In this document: piece by piece, positions 55,040 to 63,180 of the stretch
How positions within the stretch are numbered: position 1 is the first letter of the stretch
Layout of the letters: every line of letters begins with the position of its first letter
Assembly: GCF_006742205.1 (NCBI RefSeq)
Contig: NZ_AP019721.1
Span: forward strand, 496,001 to 560,000
Reading direction: 5' to 3'
DNA length: 64,000 bases
Origin: Staphylococcus epidermidis
GTDB lineage: Bacteria; Bacillota; Bacilli; Staphylococcales; Staphylococcaceae
The notes under the pieces: generated by a model
What the model saw: the letters and a program-made list of their open reading frames with translations, nothing else
Database searches by the model: none
Told to the model about the DNA's origin: nothing
Translations under genes and position numbers: made by a program

Positions 55040-55861
55040 ATGTTCAAGAACAACAAAAGTATTGAAGATACTTATGCAACAAAACCTATTATTCAGAATA
55101 TCGTTGGTCAGGCACAAATCAAACAAGTGATGGCGAAACAAACACCCATGAGATATACGTTGAAAGCTATCATGGCTGGTTTTCTATTATCAATAGTTAC
55201 AGTTTTTATGTTAGCAATTAAAACACAATTCGCTTCAACGCATAATGACGGGTTAATCAATTTGATGGGAGCTATTGCGTTTAGTTTAGGTCTCGTATTA
55301 GTTGTGTTAACCAATTCTGAATTATTAACTAGTAATTTTATGTATCTGACTGTTGGTTGGTATTATAAAGCAATTAGTGTAAGTAAAATGATATGGATTT
55401 TTATTTTCTGTTTTATAGGTAATATCTTAGGTGGATTTATTTTATTTTTCCTCATGAAATATGCACATGTTATGACGCCAGAAATGACAGATAGTTTAAC
55501 AGCATTAGTACATAAAAAAACAGTAGAATCGACTTGGTTAAATATTTTGATTAAAGGTATATTTTGTAATTTCTTTATTAATATCGGTATTTTTATTTCA
55601 ATGCAGTTTAAAGAGGGACTAGCCAAAGCATTCTTTATAGCTTGTGGAGTGATTGTCTTTGTATTTATGGGTTACGAACACGTTGTTTTTAACGCTGGAT
55701 TATATGCAGGTATGATGTTCTTTAATATGGATGGATTATCTTGGTTGGGTGTGCTAAAAAATATTGTTTTTGCATTCCTTGGAAACTATATCGGTGGAGG
55801 TATCTTTATTGGATTAGTGTATGCATATTTGAACGGTAAACGTGACAGCCTCCAACCATAG
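55040..55861 (+). CDS. nirC: Formate/nitrite transporter (FNT) family channel, NirC-like
   Basis: A 273-residue pentameric-channel family protein with six helices. The N-terminal amphipathic segment (PIIQNIVGQAQIKQVMAKQT) is typical. LVVLTNSELLTSNFMYL and the helix-5 segment GYEHVVFNAGLYAGMMF supply the constriction-lining region, although the usual FNT 'HSVANM'-type histidine motif reads EHVVFNAG. With NirR and NirBD encoded 4-5 kb downstream it is the probable nitrite entry/exit channel. GATAGGATG lies before the ATG. Confidence 0.82.
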   Translation: MFKNNKSIEDTYATKPIIQNIVGQAQIKQVMAKQTPMRYTLKAIMAGFLLSIVTVFMLAIKTQFASTHNDGLINLMGAIAFSLGLVLVVLTNSELLTSNFMYLTVGWYYKAISVSKMIWIFIFCFIGNILGGFILFFLMKYAHVMTPEMTDSLTALVHKKTVESTWLNILIKGIFCNFFINIGIFISMQFKEGLAKAFFIACGVIVFVFMGYEHVVFNAGLYAGMMFFNMDGLSWLGVLKNIVFAFLGNYIGGGIFIGLVYAYLNGKRDSLQP

Positions 55862-56303
55862 AGAACTATTAAGTAATTGAGATTTAATCACTAGTCTTTA
55901 TCATATTGACATCTTCATGTGCTAGAAATGGATGTCTTGCTTCATGTTGAAAGTGTTTAAATTACAAAGTATTATTGCATCATTGAAATGATATATAGAT
56001 TAAAGAGATGAAATCATGAAATAGAGAAGATGAGTGGGGCTTTAGTCCTGTAGTTACGTTGCCTTACTTCAAACTCGAAATCCATTTTAGAATTTAAAAA
56101 ATAAAGTTAGTATATTTAGAATTCTGTCTTATGCTTCTATACGTTAATAAAACCTGGGATATTTACAGATATCCTAGGTTTTGTTTATCAGTAATAGAAT
56201 CTTGACACTTTATAAAAATGATAATAAACATTTATTGACGAGCACTTATAAAAAATTTAATCTATAGTTCATGTGGATGTTCAGTACTTAAGGAGTGAAA
56301 AAT
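55862..56303. other. Intergenic region FNT channel to GNAT gene
   Basis: A 442-bp region with no supported gene. It contains a hairpin at 56149-56187 and scattered AT-rich sequence. A 25-codon minus-strand frame near 56085 lacks a ribosome site and is not called. Confidence 0.5.
56149..56187. terminator. Hairpin/terminator upstream of GNAT gene
   Basis: AAAACCTGGGATAT pairs with ATATCCTAGGTTTT around a 6-nt loop, with T-rich 3' flank. It lies 290 bp after the FNT channel stop, the only good terminator for that gene. Confidence 0.65.
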
Positions 56304-56840
56304 ATGTCGAATATTAATATTAGAGTGGCACATGAACAAGATGCTGAAGAATTACATAGCATCATGCAAATTGCTTTTACACCTTTAAGAGAACTAGGTA
56401 TTGATTGGCCATCAGTTCACGCTGATCTTGAAATGGTAAAGGATAATTTAAGACAAAATACTACATTTGTACTTGAAAATGAAAAAGAAATTATTTCAAC
56501 GATTACGGTTTGCTATGCATGGAGTAGTGTAAAACCCATTTCAGGTTATCCGTTCGTTTGGTGGTTTGCAACACGACCAACTTATGATGGACAAGGGTAT
56601 GGGAGTCAACTTTTAAAATATGTAGAGGAGACATTTTTACGCGATACTTTAAAAGCTGCTGCGGTAACCTTAGGAACATCAGCACGTTTGCACCCTTGGT
56701 TATTAAACATTTACGAAAAGCGGGGTTATGAAATATACGCTAAACATGAAAATGATGATGGTGATTTAGGAGTCATAATGCGTAAAATTTTAATACCAGA
56801 ACAATTTAATGATGACATTTTGGGCCGACCGCCATTTTAG
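56304..56840 (+). CDS. GNAT family N-acetyltransferase
   Basis: A 178-residue acetyltransferase. The acetyl-CoA-binding motif A is present in modified form as FVWWFATRPTYDGQGYGSQLLKYVEE (Q/RxxGxG/A = GQGYGS), with an earlier strand (TTFVLENEKEIISTITVCYAW) and a late LLNIYEKRGYEIY motif B. AAGGAG is spaced for the ATG at 56304; a GTG three codons upstream is too close. The acceptor substrate is unknown. An IS1272-derived element lies 180 bp downstream. Confidence 0.82.
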   Translation: MSNINIRVAHEQDAEELHSIMQIAFTPLRELGIDWPSVHADLEMVKDNLRQNTTFVLENEKEIISTITVCYAWSSVKPISGYPFVWWFATRPTYDGQGYGSQLLKYVEETFLRDTLKAAAVTLGTSARLHPWLLNIYEKRGYEIYAKHENDDGDLGVIMRKILIPEQFNDDILGRPPF

Positions 56841-57019
56841 AAATATTTTTGTGTTCTAGAATGATAATTTAGTGAGATAGAATTCTTAGTCCTTAATGAC
56901 CCCAATTCTATAATTTGTAAAATATTTGATAACAATCTATATTTTGAATTCTATACTAGAGTTCAAAAATGAATAATTACATTTTTATTTCAGTCATTGA
57001 CTGAGCATACTGTAAGAAA

Positions 57020-57563
57020 GAGGCTGGGACAAAAAGGTCCAAGATAAGTAAATAAAGACAATTTCTATTGAAATAATATAGAAATTGTCTTTTTTATAAT
57101 TTTTTTGATGATTTTCAGCTCGTTGAGCTGTTACTTTTCTTATATTAAGCCACGAGGATGTCTGAACTCATCGAATTCAGTATAGTGAATTGTTTCTGCA
57201 ATATCATTTACATGTCGTGAAATATCATTTGTGGAGATAAGAACTGAAGTTTCCATTAGTAGAGTATGTTGAGTCATGTTATAGTCTTTATACATAAGGC
57301 ACCTCGTTAATTTTGTTTATTGGTATTTATTAAATTTTACGGAAAGGCCTTATTTTCAAAGTATTTTAATGTAAAATGACATATAAACACAAAGTATTTT
57401 GGCGAGACTCTTGAGGGAACAGGACAAGTTGAAGACTACAGGCTGAAGCTGTCCCCTAAGAAAGCGAGCCAACAATACGTAGTATTGTAAATAAAGAAGC
57501 CAGTAAATGAATTTATAAAAACTCATTTACTGGCTATTTTGTTAGGAATTATGTCCCAGCTTC
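57020..57563. mobile_element. IS1272-derived non-autonomous element, copy B (544 bp)
   Basis: Ends are GAGGCTGGGACA at the left and TGTCCCAGCTTC at the right (one mismatch). The interior is collinear with copy A (50808-51348), with a 9-base insertion in the transposase remnant and scattered substitutions. It contains the same minus-strand leader and ribosome site, a 51-codon transposase start (57140-57295), and the plus-strand GACAATTTCTAT hairpin with U-run. It sits between the GNAT gene and the convergent nikA-like gene, whose stop codon is 12 bp beyond the right end. Confidence 0.82.
57140..57295 (-). pseudogene. IS1272 transposase N-terminal remnant, copy B (51 aa)
   Basis: The first 51 residues (MYKDYNMTQHTLLMETSVLI, then NDISRHVNDIAETI and FDEFRHPRG) match the N-terminus of the IS1272 transposase more closely than copy A. 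The frame stops at GLI, with the catalytic domain deleted. GAGGTGCC precedes the ATG. Confidence 0.82.
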
Positions 57564-57575
57564 CCGTATCAATTA

Positions 57576-59051
57576 TTATTCTTTTTTACTTAATTTATAA
57601 TCAATTAAATAGATAGATTCTGGTGTAACATTAAAATGTCTTACTTTATTATTCACACCATCTATTTGAGAGTTGTATGTGATATAGCTGTTAGGAATAT
57701 CTTTTTTAGATTCATTTAGTATTTCATTAGTCACTTGACCACGTTGCTTGTCACCGAAAGTAGTATTTAATTCTTTAATTAACTGAGTGACTTTAGTATT
57801 ACTATAATTACCTTTATTTAATGCTCCATCAGGTAAGTATGCAGTGTTAAAGAAATAACCTGTATCACCACGTGGCACACTTAAATAACTATACATTGAA
57901 ACATCCCAACTCTGTTTGTTTTTGAGATATCCTTCGATATCATCTACATTGCGTAATTGTATATCAACATTTGCCTTTTTAGCTTCAGATTGTATCACCT
58001 GTCCAATTTTAGGCAATTCTGGTCTGCCATCGTATGTGACCATGTTTAATTTAAGAGGATGCGATTTGGAATAACCTTCTTGAGCTAAAAGTTCTTTTGC
58101 ACGCTTGATGTCTTGTGATTGAATTTCCTCTTTTTCTAATGATTTTAATCGATGGTTAAAAGGACCTGATGCTGGCTCAGCATAATTTTTAGAAACATTT
58201 TTAGCAATGTCTTTTCGATTAATAATCATATCTAGTGCTTCTCTTACTTTTTTATTAACTTTTTTACTATCATGATTGTATAACATTAAATGCGTTCTAA
58301 AGCCTGATGTACTTTGAATGTTTGCTTTGTTAGATTTTTTTACATCATCAACGCGTTCAATTGGAACATCAGTAGTCAAATCTGATTTGCCTGATAATAA
58401 GTGATCAACACGAGTATTACCATCTTCATGATAAGTGACATTAATTCTTTTTAATTTTGGCGTACCTTGCCAGTAGTCTTTGAATTGTTTTAGTACGATT
58501 TTTTGCGAACGTTTATACTGATCAATTTTATAAGGACCCGTACCAACAGGTTGATCAGTTACTTTGTTTTTAGCTTTTGTGTCGTAAATAGCAGCAAATG
58601 GGCTTGCGAGTTCAGACATTAATTCTGGATAAGGTTCTTTAGTAGTGATTGTGACTTTTTGTCCATGAGCATTGATTGATTTAATAGGAAGTGATCCTTT
58701 TAACAAATCACTTTTTTTCATTCCTTCTTCGAGACTGCGTTTTACAGCTTCGCCTGTTAAATGATGACCGTTTTGAAATTTAATATTATCTTTTAAAGTG
58801 AGTTCTAGTTGATTGTCAGATACTTGATGATAATTTTTGACTAATAAAGGTTTTACTTTACCATTCTTCGACATTTTAAAAAGCGATTCCAAGGCACCTG
58901 TTTTAACTGGGATATCAGTTTCGTAAGGTGCAATTGATTTAGTTTTCAAAGGTATTTCAACATTGAGGGTGTCTTTGTCTGTACTTGATGTGCCCCCACA
59001 GCTCGCTAAAACAAAAGATATCATGACAATAAGAGTAATCAATTTTTTCAT
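57576..59051 (-). CDS. nikA: Nickel/peptide-type substrate-binding lipoprotein (NikA/Opp5A-like), orphan
   Basis: A 491-residue SBP_bac_5 lipoprotein with lipobox VLASC (Cys18). Family signatures include LNVEIPLKTKSIAPYETDIP, LTLKDNIKFQNGHHLTGEAVKRSLE, PVGTGPYKIDQY, YWQGTPKLKRINVTYHEDGNTRVD and VREALDMIINRKDIAKNV. It resembles S. aureus NikA (Opp5A), an orphan lipoprotein serving the NikBCDE nickel importer encoded elsewhere. No permease or ATPase gene is adjacent here either. The long frame starts at 59153, but the signal peptide and AGAGG define the ATG at 59051. Nickel would feed urease. An oligopeptide role is the alternative. Confidence 0.82.
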   Translation of the reverse strand: MKKLITLIVMISFVLASCGGTSSTDKDTLNVEIPLKTKSIAPYETDIPVKTGALESLFKMSKNGKVKPLLVKNYHQVSDNQLELTLKDNIKFQNGHHLTGEAVKRSLEEGMKKSDLLKGSLPIKSINAHGQKVTITTKEPYPELMSELASPFAAIYDTKAKNKVTDQPVGTGPYKIDQYKRSQKIVLKQFKDYWQGTPKLKRINVTYHEDGNTRVDHLLSGKSDLTTDVPIERVDDVKKSNKANIQSTSGFRTHLMLYNHDSKKVNKKVREALDMIINRKDIAKNVSKNYAEPASGPFNHRLKSLEKEEIQSQDIKRAKELLAQEGYSKSHPLKLNMVTYDGRPELPKIGQVIQSEAKKANVDIQLRNVDDIEGYLKNKQSWDVSMYSYLSVPRGDTGYFFNTAYLPDGALNKGNYSNTKVTQLIKELNTTFGDKQRGQVTNEILNESKKDIPNSYITYNSQIDGVNNKVRHFNVTPESIYLIDYKLSKKE

Positions 59052-59300
59052 AAATGAAATCCTCTCTAAATATGAATTATTTGAGATATTTAAAAATGTA
59101 ATTATGTAGTAAATATAAATACATTTGGCATGATTATATTTGTAAACTCTCAACGAATTTTATTATATAACTTATAATTAAAAAAATAAAATTTTTGACA
59201 ACTATGTTAGCATATTTATTTAAGATGCTACATTATACATTAGTACACAAATGTGATTTAATTATTCGTAATAATGATAATACAAAAGGGTGGGATAATT

Positions 59301-60020
59301 ATGATAGGTAATATTCTAGTCGCTCACGGCATGAGAAAAGGAAATCAGAATGAAGCTTTAGAAGAATTTATCGGAACTTTATTAAAAGATGAGCAATATT
59401 ATTATGAGTTAGCATTTTTAGAAAGTGAAACACAAAATCTTGAAATCATAATGGAGAAGATGATTAAGCAAGGAATTACAAAATTTCGTATTGTACCTTT
59501 ACTCATTTTTAGTGCAATGCATTATATCAGTGATATTCCACAAATACTTAAAGAGATGAAAGCTCGATATCCACAAATTGATAGTAAAATGAGTGCGCCT
59601 CTTGGTACACATCCATATATGAAAACATTAGTAGAAAATAGAATTGCTGATGAAAAAGTCAGTGAAGGTTCAACCAAAGCAACTATAGTAATTGCCCATG
59701 GAAATGGAAGTGGACGTTTTACGAAAGCACATGATGAATTAAAAGCATTTGTTAAAACGCTTGATAGTCATCATCCTGTTTATGCAAGAGCTTTATATGG
59801 GACATTAGCATTTAAAAATGATTTAGATAAAATCTCAGAGCAATATGACGAGTTAGTCATTGTCCCATTATTTTTATTTGATGGTAGATTGGTGAATAAA
59901 GTAAAACGTCTTTTAGGTGAAATGACATTGCATAGTCAATTACACATTACGCCATCGATTAACTTTGATCCAATTTTAAGATTAATTATTAGAGAAAGAC
60001 TTGAAGCGTTAGATATTTAA
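59301..60020 (+). CDS. nirR: Sirohydrochlorin chelatase-like protein NirR (CbiX/SirB family)
   Basis: A 239-residue protein with two CbiX-like halves. The first has ILVAHGMRKGNQNEAL with the metal-binding His and IVPLLIFSAMHYISDIP with the second His; the second half has IVIAHGNGSGRFTKAH and IVPLFLFDGRLV. It inserts Fe2+ into sirohydrochlorin to make sirohaem, the cofactor of NirB. Staphylococcal annotation often calls it the regulator NirR, but the sequence is that of a chelatase. AAAGGGTGGG is spaced for the ATG at 59301. It has its own terminator (60080), so it is transcribed separately from nirB. Confidence 0.85.
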   Translation: MIGNILVAHGMRKGNQNEALEEFIGTLLKDEQYYYELAFLESETQNLEIIMEKMIKQGITKFRIVPLLIFSAMHYISDIPQILKEMKARYPQIDSKMSAPLGTHPYMKTLVENRIADEKVSEGSTKATIVIAHGNGSGRFTKAHDELKAFVKTLDSHHPVYARALYGTLAFKNDLDKISEQYDELVIVPLFLFDGRLVNKVKRLLGEMTLHSQLHITPSINFDPILRLIIRERLEALDI

Positions 60021-60079
60021 TATATTTCAATTATTTTAAACGAATTTACAAAAAATAAATGATATGATTCGTTAAGGTT

Positions 60080-60113
60080 GGGGAATGTAACACAATTCAT
60101 TGTTACATTCCCC
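60080..60113 (+). terminator. Terminator after nirR
   Basis: GGGGAATGTAACA and TGTTACATTCCCC form a perfect 13-bp stem around an 8-nt loop. The 3' flank is TTAATATTT, a weak U-run. Confidence 0.75.
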
Positions 60114-60285
60114 TTAATATTTGATGATATTATTTCTATAATGAATGCAGCTCATTATAAAATAGTTTGTGGTTTAAAATGACAGCGTAAAGTGTAATTT
60201 CAATTGCAACATATATTATAAAATAGTTAATAATATATTTTAATTTTGGCCTCAATTTCATCCTAGAAAACCATATCCATGCCAT

Positions 60286-60299
60286 TAGGGAAATCCCCG
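60286..60299. promoter_or_regulatory. NreC-like box upstream of nirB
   Basis: TAGGG-AAAT-CCCCG matches eight of ten defined bases of the NreC site reported for S. carnosus nitrate/nitrite promoters (TAGGG-N4-CCCTA, from memory). It lies about 65 bp upstream of the inferred transcription start. NreC is the response regulator of the oxygen/nitrate-sensing NreABC system. Confidence 0.5.
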
Positions 60300-60313
60300 A
60301 TTTTAATTTTAAA

Positions 60314-60329
60314 TGTGAATTACATCACA
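60314..60329. promoter_or_regulatory. Crp/Fnr- or Rex-type palindrome upstream of nirB
   Basis: TGTGAATTACATCACA, a perfect TGTGA-N6-TCACA palindrome in the context ATGTGA...TCACAA. Its centre lies about 38-41 bp before the transcription start implied by the TATAAG -10 at 60347-60352, the position of a class II Crp/Fnr activator. Rex binding is the alternative, since the half-sites are also one base from the Rex consensus. Confidence 0.6.
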
Positions 60330-60457
60330 AAAAACTGAAGTTTTGTTATAAGATGAACTTGAAAAGAGAAATACAAAATGATTAAATTTCTGACCTTTTA
60401 TAAAGTTACATTGTGTTTTGTATTAAAAATTTATATTGATAAAAGGGGCATTAAAGT

Positions 60458-62863
60458 ATGGCAAAACAAAAACTTGTAATGATTGGTAATGGTATGGCAG
60501 GTTTAAGAACGATAGAAGAGATTTTAGAACGTTCACAATCACAATTTGATATTACTATTATTGGGAAAGAACCTTATCCGAACTATAACAGAATTATGTT
60601 ATCCAATATTTTACAGAAGAAAATGACCGTCGAAGATACAATTATGAATCCTTATGATTGGTATCAAGAGAATAATATTGAACTTATAAATAATGATCCA
60701 GTGGAAAAAGTTGATAAAGAAAACAAAATAGTTACTACTTCTAAAGGTATTGAAGTAGAGTATGACATTTGTATTTTCGCTACTGGATCAAAAGCTTTTG
60801 TATTACCTATACCAGGTTCAAATCTTCCTAGTGTCATTGGATGGCGAACAATTGATGATACAAATAAAATGATTGAAATTGCCCAAACGAAAAAACGCGC
60901 AGTTGTCATTGGTGGAGGTCTTCTAGGCTTAGAGTGTGCCAGAGGACTTCTAGATCAAGGAATGGAAGTGACAGTTCTTCATTTAGCTGATTGGCTCATG
61001 GAAATGCAATTGGATCGTAAAGCCGGAGAAATGCTTAAAGCGGATTTAGAAAAGCAAGGTATGAAGATTGAACTTCAAGCAAATTCTAAAGAAATCATTG
61101 GTGATAAAGATGTTGAAGCTATTAAATTAGCTGACGGTCGGGTGATTGAAACAGATTTAGTAGTTATGGCTGTTGGTATCAGACCTTATACTGAAGTTGC
61201 TAAAGATAGTGGATTAGATGTCAATAGAGGTATTGTTGTAAATGATTATATGCAAACATCTGATTCTCATATTTATGCAGTCGGTGAATGTGCCGAACAT
61301 GATGGGAAAGTTTATGGATTGGTGGCGCCACTTTATGAACAAGGCAAAGTGCTAGCAGATTATTTAACTGGTAAAGAAACAAAAGGTTATAAAGGATCTA
61401 CTACTTTCACTTCACTTAAAGTATCTGGTTGTGATTTATATAGTGCAGGGCAAATTGTTGAAGATGAAGATGTCCATGGTGTGGAAATTTTTAATAGTGT
61501 CGACAATATCTACAAAAAAGTGTATTTAAGTCAGGGTCAAGTCGTTGGTGCTGTCTTGTATGGTGATACTGATGATGGATCACGATTTTATAATATGATG
61601 AAAAAACATGAAACGCTTGAAGATTATACACTTGTTTCTTTATTGCATAAAGGTGATGAAGATGCGGGGACATCTATTGCTGATATGTCTGATGATGAAA
61701 CGATTTGTGGATGTAATGGTGTTGATAAAGGAACAATCGTCAATGCTATTACAAGTAAAGGTTTAACGTCTGTAGATGAAGTGACTAAAGCAACAAAAGC
61801 AGGTAATTCATGTGGTAAGTGTAAAGGTCAAATCGGTGAGTTATTACAATATACATTAGGTGACGACTTTATTGCTGCAAAACCAACAGGTATTTGTCCA
61901 TGTACTGATTTAACAAGAGACCAAATTGTAACTCAAATCAGGGCTAAAAATCTCAAATCATCAAAAGAAGTACGACACGTTCTTGATTTCAAAGATAAAG
62001 ATGGTTGTCCTAAATGTCGACCTGCAATTAATTATTATTTAAATATGGTTTATCCTTTTGAACATCGAGACGAAAAAGATTCTCGCTTCGCTAATGAAAG
62101 ATATCATGCAAATATACAAAATGATGGTACTTTCTCAGTGATTCCTCAAATGCGCGGTGGTGTTACAGATGCTGACCAACTCATTCGATTAGGAGAAGTT
62201 GCTAAAAAGTATAACGTACCACTTGTTAAAGTAACAGGTTCGCAACGTGTAGGTTTATATGGATTGAAGAAAGAAGAATTACCACAAGTTTGGAAAGATT
62301 TAGGAATGCGTTCTGCTTCTGCTTATGGTAAAAAGACGCGTTCTGTTAAAAGTTGCGTTGGTAAAGAGTTTTGTCGTTTTGGTACACAATACACAACTCG
62401 ACTAGGAATAAGACTTGAAAAAACATTTGAATATATTGATACACCTCATAAATTTAAAATGGGAGTATCAGGTTGTCCGAGAAGTTGTGTAGAGTCTGGT
62501 GTTAAAGATTTTGGCGTCATATCTGTTGAAAATGGCTACCAAATATTTATCGGAGGTAATGGTGGTACTGATGTTACTGTAGGTAAATTGTTAACGACAG
62601 TTGAAACCGAAGATGAAGTGATTCAATTATGTGGTGCCCTCATGCAGTATTACAGAGAAACAGGTGTTTACGCTGAAAGAACAGCACCATGGTTAGAACG
62701 TATGGGCTTTGAAAATGTCAAGAATGTCTTATTAAATCAAGAAAAGCAAAAAGAACTGTATTTAAGAATTATGGAAGCCAAAAAAGCTGTTGAGAATGAA
62801 CCATGGGAAACTATTGTTGAAAATAAAGAAGCACAAAAAATCTTTGAAGTTGAGAAGGTGTAA
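60458..62863 (+). CDS. nirB: NirB: NADH-dependent assimilatory/respiratory nitrite reductase, large subunit
   Basis: Reduces nitrite to ammonia with NADH in the cytoplasm. Domains in the 801 residues: FAD/NADH oxidoreductase (GNGMAGLR at 10-17, GGGLLGLECARGL in the middle, and the FAD-site IYAVGECAEH); a BFD-like [2Fe-2S] domain with Cys417, 419, 452 and 455; a second cysteine set at 480, 482, 517 and 520; then nitrite/sulfite reductase ferredoxin-like repeats and the sirohaem-4Fe4S ligands Cys633, 639, 673 and 677 (SCVGKEFC, SGCPRSC). All expected ligands are present. AAAAGGGG lies before the ATG. First gene of the nirBD-methyltransferase operon. Confidence 0.95.
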   Translation: MAKQKLVMIGNGMAGLRTIEEILERSQSQFDITIIGKEPYPNYNRIMLSNILQKKMTVEDTIMNPYDWYQENNIELINNDPVEKVDKENKIVTTSKGIEVEYDICIFATGSKAFVLPIPGSNLPSVIGWRTIDDTNKMIEIAQTKKRAVVIGGGLLGLECARGLLDQGMEVTVLHLADWLMEMQLDRKAGEMLKADLEKQGMKIELQANSKEIIGDKDVEAIKLADGRVIETDLVVMAVGIRPYTEVAKDSGLDVNRGIVVNDYMQTSDSHIYAVGECAEHDGKVYGLVAPLYEQGKVLADYLTGKETKGYKGSTTFTSLKVSGCDLYSAGQIVEDEDVHGVEIFNSVDNIYKKVYLSQGQVVGAVLYGDTDDGSRFYNMMKKHETLEDYTLVSLLHKGDEDAGTSIADMSDDETICGCNGVDKGTIVNAITSKGLTSVDEVTKATKAGNSCGKCKGQIGELLQYTLGDDFIAAKPTGICPCTDLTRDQIVTQIRAKNLKSSKEVRHVLDFKDKDGCPKCRPAINYYLNMVYPFEHRDEKDSRFANERYHANIQNDGTFSVIPQMRGGVTDADQLIRLGEVAKKYNVPLVKVTGSQRVGLYGLKKEELPQVWKDLGMRSASAYGKKTRSVKSCVGKEFCRFGTQYTTRLGIRLEKTFEYIDTPHKFKMGVSGCPRSCVESGVKDFGVISVENGYQIFIGGNGGTDVTVGKLLTTVETEDEVIQLCGALMQYYRETGVYAERTAPWLERMGFENVKNVLLNQEKQKELYLRIMEAKKAVENEPWETIVENKEAQKIFEVEKV

Positions 62864-62865
62864 GA

Positions 62866-63180
62866 ATGAAAGCTAAAGAAAAGATTAAAGTTACAACAAT
62901 GAATGAAATGATTCCTCAAATAGGCAAAAAAGTAGTTGTAAACGAAAAAGAAATAGGTATTTTTCTCACAGATAATGGTGATTTATATGCCATTGGAAAT
63001 ATATGTCCACATAAAGAAGGACCGTTGTCTGAAGGGACTGTAAGTGGTGATTATGTTTACTGTCCGTTACACGATCAAAAAATAGCTTTAAAAACTGGAG
63101 AAGTACAACAACCTGATACAGGATGTGTAGAGACATACGAAGTAGAAGTTATTGATGGAGATATTTACTTATGTCTATAA
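62866..63180 (+). CDS. nirD: NirD: nitrite reductase small subunit
   Basis: A 104-residue Rieske-fold protein that partners NirB. The metal-site pattern CPHKEG (Cys47, His49) and CPLHDQK (Cys66, His69) is the full C-x-H...C-x2-H Rieske set, so unlike many NirD proteins that have lost these residues it may hold a [2Fe-2S] cluster. It starts two bases after the nirB stop, and its last ten bases overlap the methyltransferase start. Confidence 0.92.
   Translation: MKAKEKIKVTTMNEMIPQIGKKVVVNEKEIGIFLTDNGDLYAIGNICPHKEGPLSEGTVSGDYVYCPLHDQKIALKTGEVQQPDTGCVETYEVEVIDGDIYLCL

Larger units (their letters stand above)
60021..60457. other. nirB regulatory region
   Basis: A 437-bp region holding the nirR terminator, an NreC-like box, a TGTGA-N6-TCACA palindrome and a TATAAG -10 at 60347-60352 (preceded by TG). 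This leaves a ~100-bp leader before the nirB ATG. No gene seen. Confidence 0.65.

Noticed and set aside
56030..56100. Short minus-strand frame (about 25 codons) in the gap before the GNAT gene
   Set aside because: No ribosome-binding site, no homology I recognise and no context; the length is expected by chance.
50808..57563. Composite transposon bounded by the two IS1272-derived elements
   Set aside because: Neither end encodes a working transposase, and the enclosed genes (fmhA, dsbA, FNT channel) are conserved staphylococcal core genes. The elements look like independent insertions.
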